From the NCBI GenBank assembly GCA_017456685.1, contig JAFTIV010000012.1, forward strand, positions 1 through 7,508: 7,508 nucleotides of DNA, in the 5' to 3' direction. Shown piece by piece: positions 7,159 to 7,508 of the stretch. Position 1 is the first letter of the stretch. Every line of letters begins with the position of its first letter. The position numbers and the translations under genes are program-made. The notes under the pieces were generated by a model that saw nothing but the letters and a program-made list of their open reading frames with translations, did no database searches and was not told the DNA's origin. The stretch is from Clostridia bacterium. GTDB taxonomy: Bacteria > Bacillota > Clostridia > Oscillospirales > CAG-272.

Positions 7159-7386
7159 ATGAAGAAGTTGTATTTTTATCAAAGATTAAGAGATTTGAGA
7201 GAAGATAAGGATATGACACAGGAACAGGTTGCTAAGCTGTTGGGTACTGTTAGAGAGCAGTACGGAAAATATGAGCTTGGCAAGCAGGAAATCCCATTTC
7301 ATCACGTTATTGCCCTCGCAAAAATATATAATGTCACAATAGACTATATAGCAGGTCTTACAGACATTCCCAAAAAATTAAAATAA
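7159..7386 (+). CDS. XRE-family helix-turn-helix transcriptional regulator
   Basis: This 75-aa protein is little more than a Cro/C1-type helix-turn-helix domain. RLRDLREDKDMTQEQVAKLL (residues 9-28) holds helices 1 and 2, with the turn and recognition helix in LGTVREQYGKYELGKQEIP (28-46). HHVIALAKIYNVTIDYIAGLTD (48-69) holds helices 4 and 5, with the typical 'A-x-x-[YF]-x-V-[ST]-[ILV]-D-Y-[IL]-x-G' ending. It would bind DNA as a dimer and probably represses its own promoter. There is no C-terminal sensor or protease domain, so induction by RecA-type cleavage is not expected. It is divergent from the AbrB-like gene and followed by a hairpin terminator 7 nt after the stop, so it is monocistronic. 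The start could instead be TTG 7168, giving MYFYQRLRDLRE, which suits both the family and the ribosome binding site spacing. No phage or mobile genes are nearby. Confidence 0.88.
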   Translation: MKKLYFYQRLRDLREDKDMTQEQVAKLLGTVREQYGKYELGKQEIPFHHVIALAKIYNVTIDYIAGLTDIPKKLK

Positions 7387-7393
7387 ACAAAAT

Positions 7394-7418
7394 CACGCAC
7401 TCAGCCGAGTGCGTGTTT
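7394..7418 (+). terminator. Intrinsic terminator after the XRE gene
   Basis: CACGCACTC (7394-7402) pairs perfectly with GAGTGCGTG (7407-7415) around the tetraloop AGCC. The tail is TTTGTT, weaker than that of the first terminator. The other side is A-rich (AAATAAACAAAAT), so it could also stop minus-strand transcription. The 22-nt hairpin matches the one at 6830-6851 in 20 positions. Confidence 0.75.
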
Positions 7419-7508
7419 GTTGGTGTCGAGGAGATAAGATAGAAGAATGAAATATGATGACTGAAGAGAACAGGACGACCGCGCGCCGACGGCACAGCTG
7501 TCTCTATA
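7416..7508. other. Right-end stretch without an assignable gene
   Basis: There is a purine-rich part (7428-7470) with GAGGAG at 7429-7434, then a GC-rich patch (7471-7500, 23 of 30 G or C). A plus-strand frame starting with ATG at 7454 or 7457 (MMTEENRTTARRRHSCLY) stays open to the window edge, but no well-spaced ribosome binding site precedes it. A minus-strand frame is also open from the edge into the hairpin at 7394-7415. Neither can be called a gene on 50-100 nt. Confidence 0.3.

Noticed and set aside
6865..7386. AbrB-like/XRE pair as a toxin-antitoxin system
   Set aside because: AbrB-fold and XRE-fold proteins can both be antitoxins, but they are divergent, each is DNA-binding only, and no toxin-sized neighbour is present.
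7394..7508. Minus-strand frame open from the right edge, ending in the second hairpin
   Set aside because: About 35 codons with no recognisable motif that terminate inside a hairpin stem; this may be chance, and the true start would lie outside the window.

Overview
The window looks like a chromosomal segment of a low-to-mid GC Firmicute, most plausibly an uncultured gut-type member of the Clostridia. The evidence is strong AAGGAGG-type ribosome binding sites, tightly packed and overlapping genes, Clostridia-style AbrB and XRE regulators, U-tract hairpin terminators, and a GldA/F/G-like ABC exporter of the kind found in many Clostridia. Genus cannot be read from the sequence.

Positions 2-6820 hold five plus-strand genes that look like one operon whose start lies left of the window. 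They are the C-terminal end of an ABC ATPase (2-355), a six-helix ABC-2 permease of the GldF type (352-1086), a GldG-like membrane-anchored auxiliary protein (1099-2739), a membrane-anchored DUF4340 protein (2739-4460), and a cytoplasmic GH94-type inverting glycoside phosphorylase (4481-6820). The first four form one recognisable transport module: ATPase, membrane channel, and two large proteins outside the membrane. The first three junctions are an ATGA overlap, a 12-nt gap and a TAATG overlap. The phosphorylase follows after only 20 nt, with no visible terminator or promoter between. It is the most surprising member, because nothing in the transport module says the cargo is a sugar. It also departs from the usual family motif at one active-site position.

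A perfect hairpin with T-runs on both sides (about 6826-6857) ends the operon and also serves the convergent gene on the other strand.

Positions 6865-7386 hold a divergent regulator pair: a 60-aa AbrB/SpoVT-type protein on the minus strand and a 75-aa XRE-type repressor on the plus strand. The 111 nt between them contain a good sigma-A promoter for the AbrB gene (TTGAAA-N17-TATAAT), an extended -10 for the XRE gene (TGATATAAT), and an imperfect 13-bp dyad lying between the two -10 boxes. This looks like a compact regulatory switch. The XRE gene ends in a second hairpin nearly identical to the first one.

The last ~90 nt (7416-7508) hold no gene I can support. They contain a short GC-rich patch and a possible gene start that runs off the window. 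There are no CRISPR arrays, tRNAs, rRNAs, insertion sequences or prophage genes.
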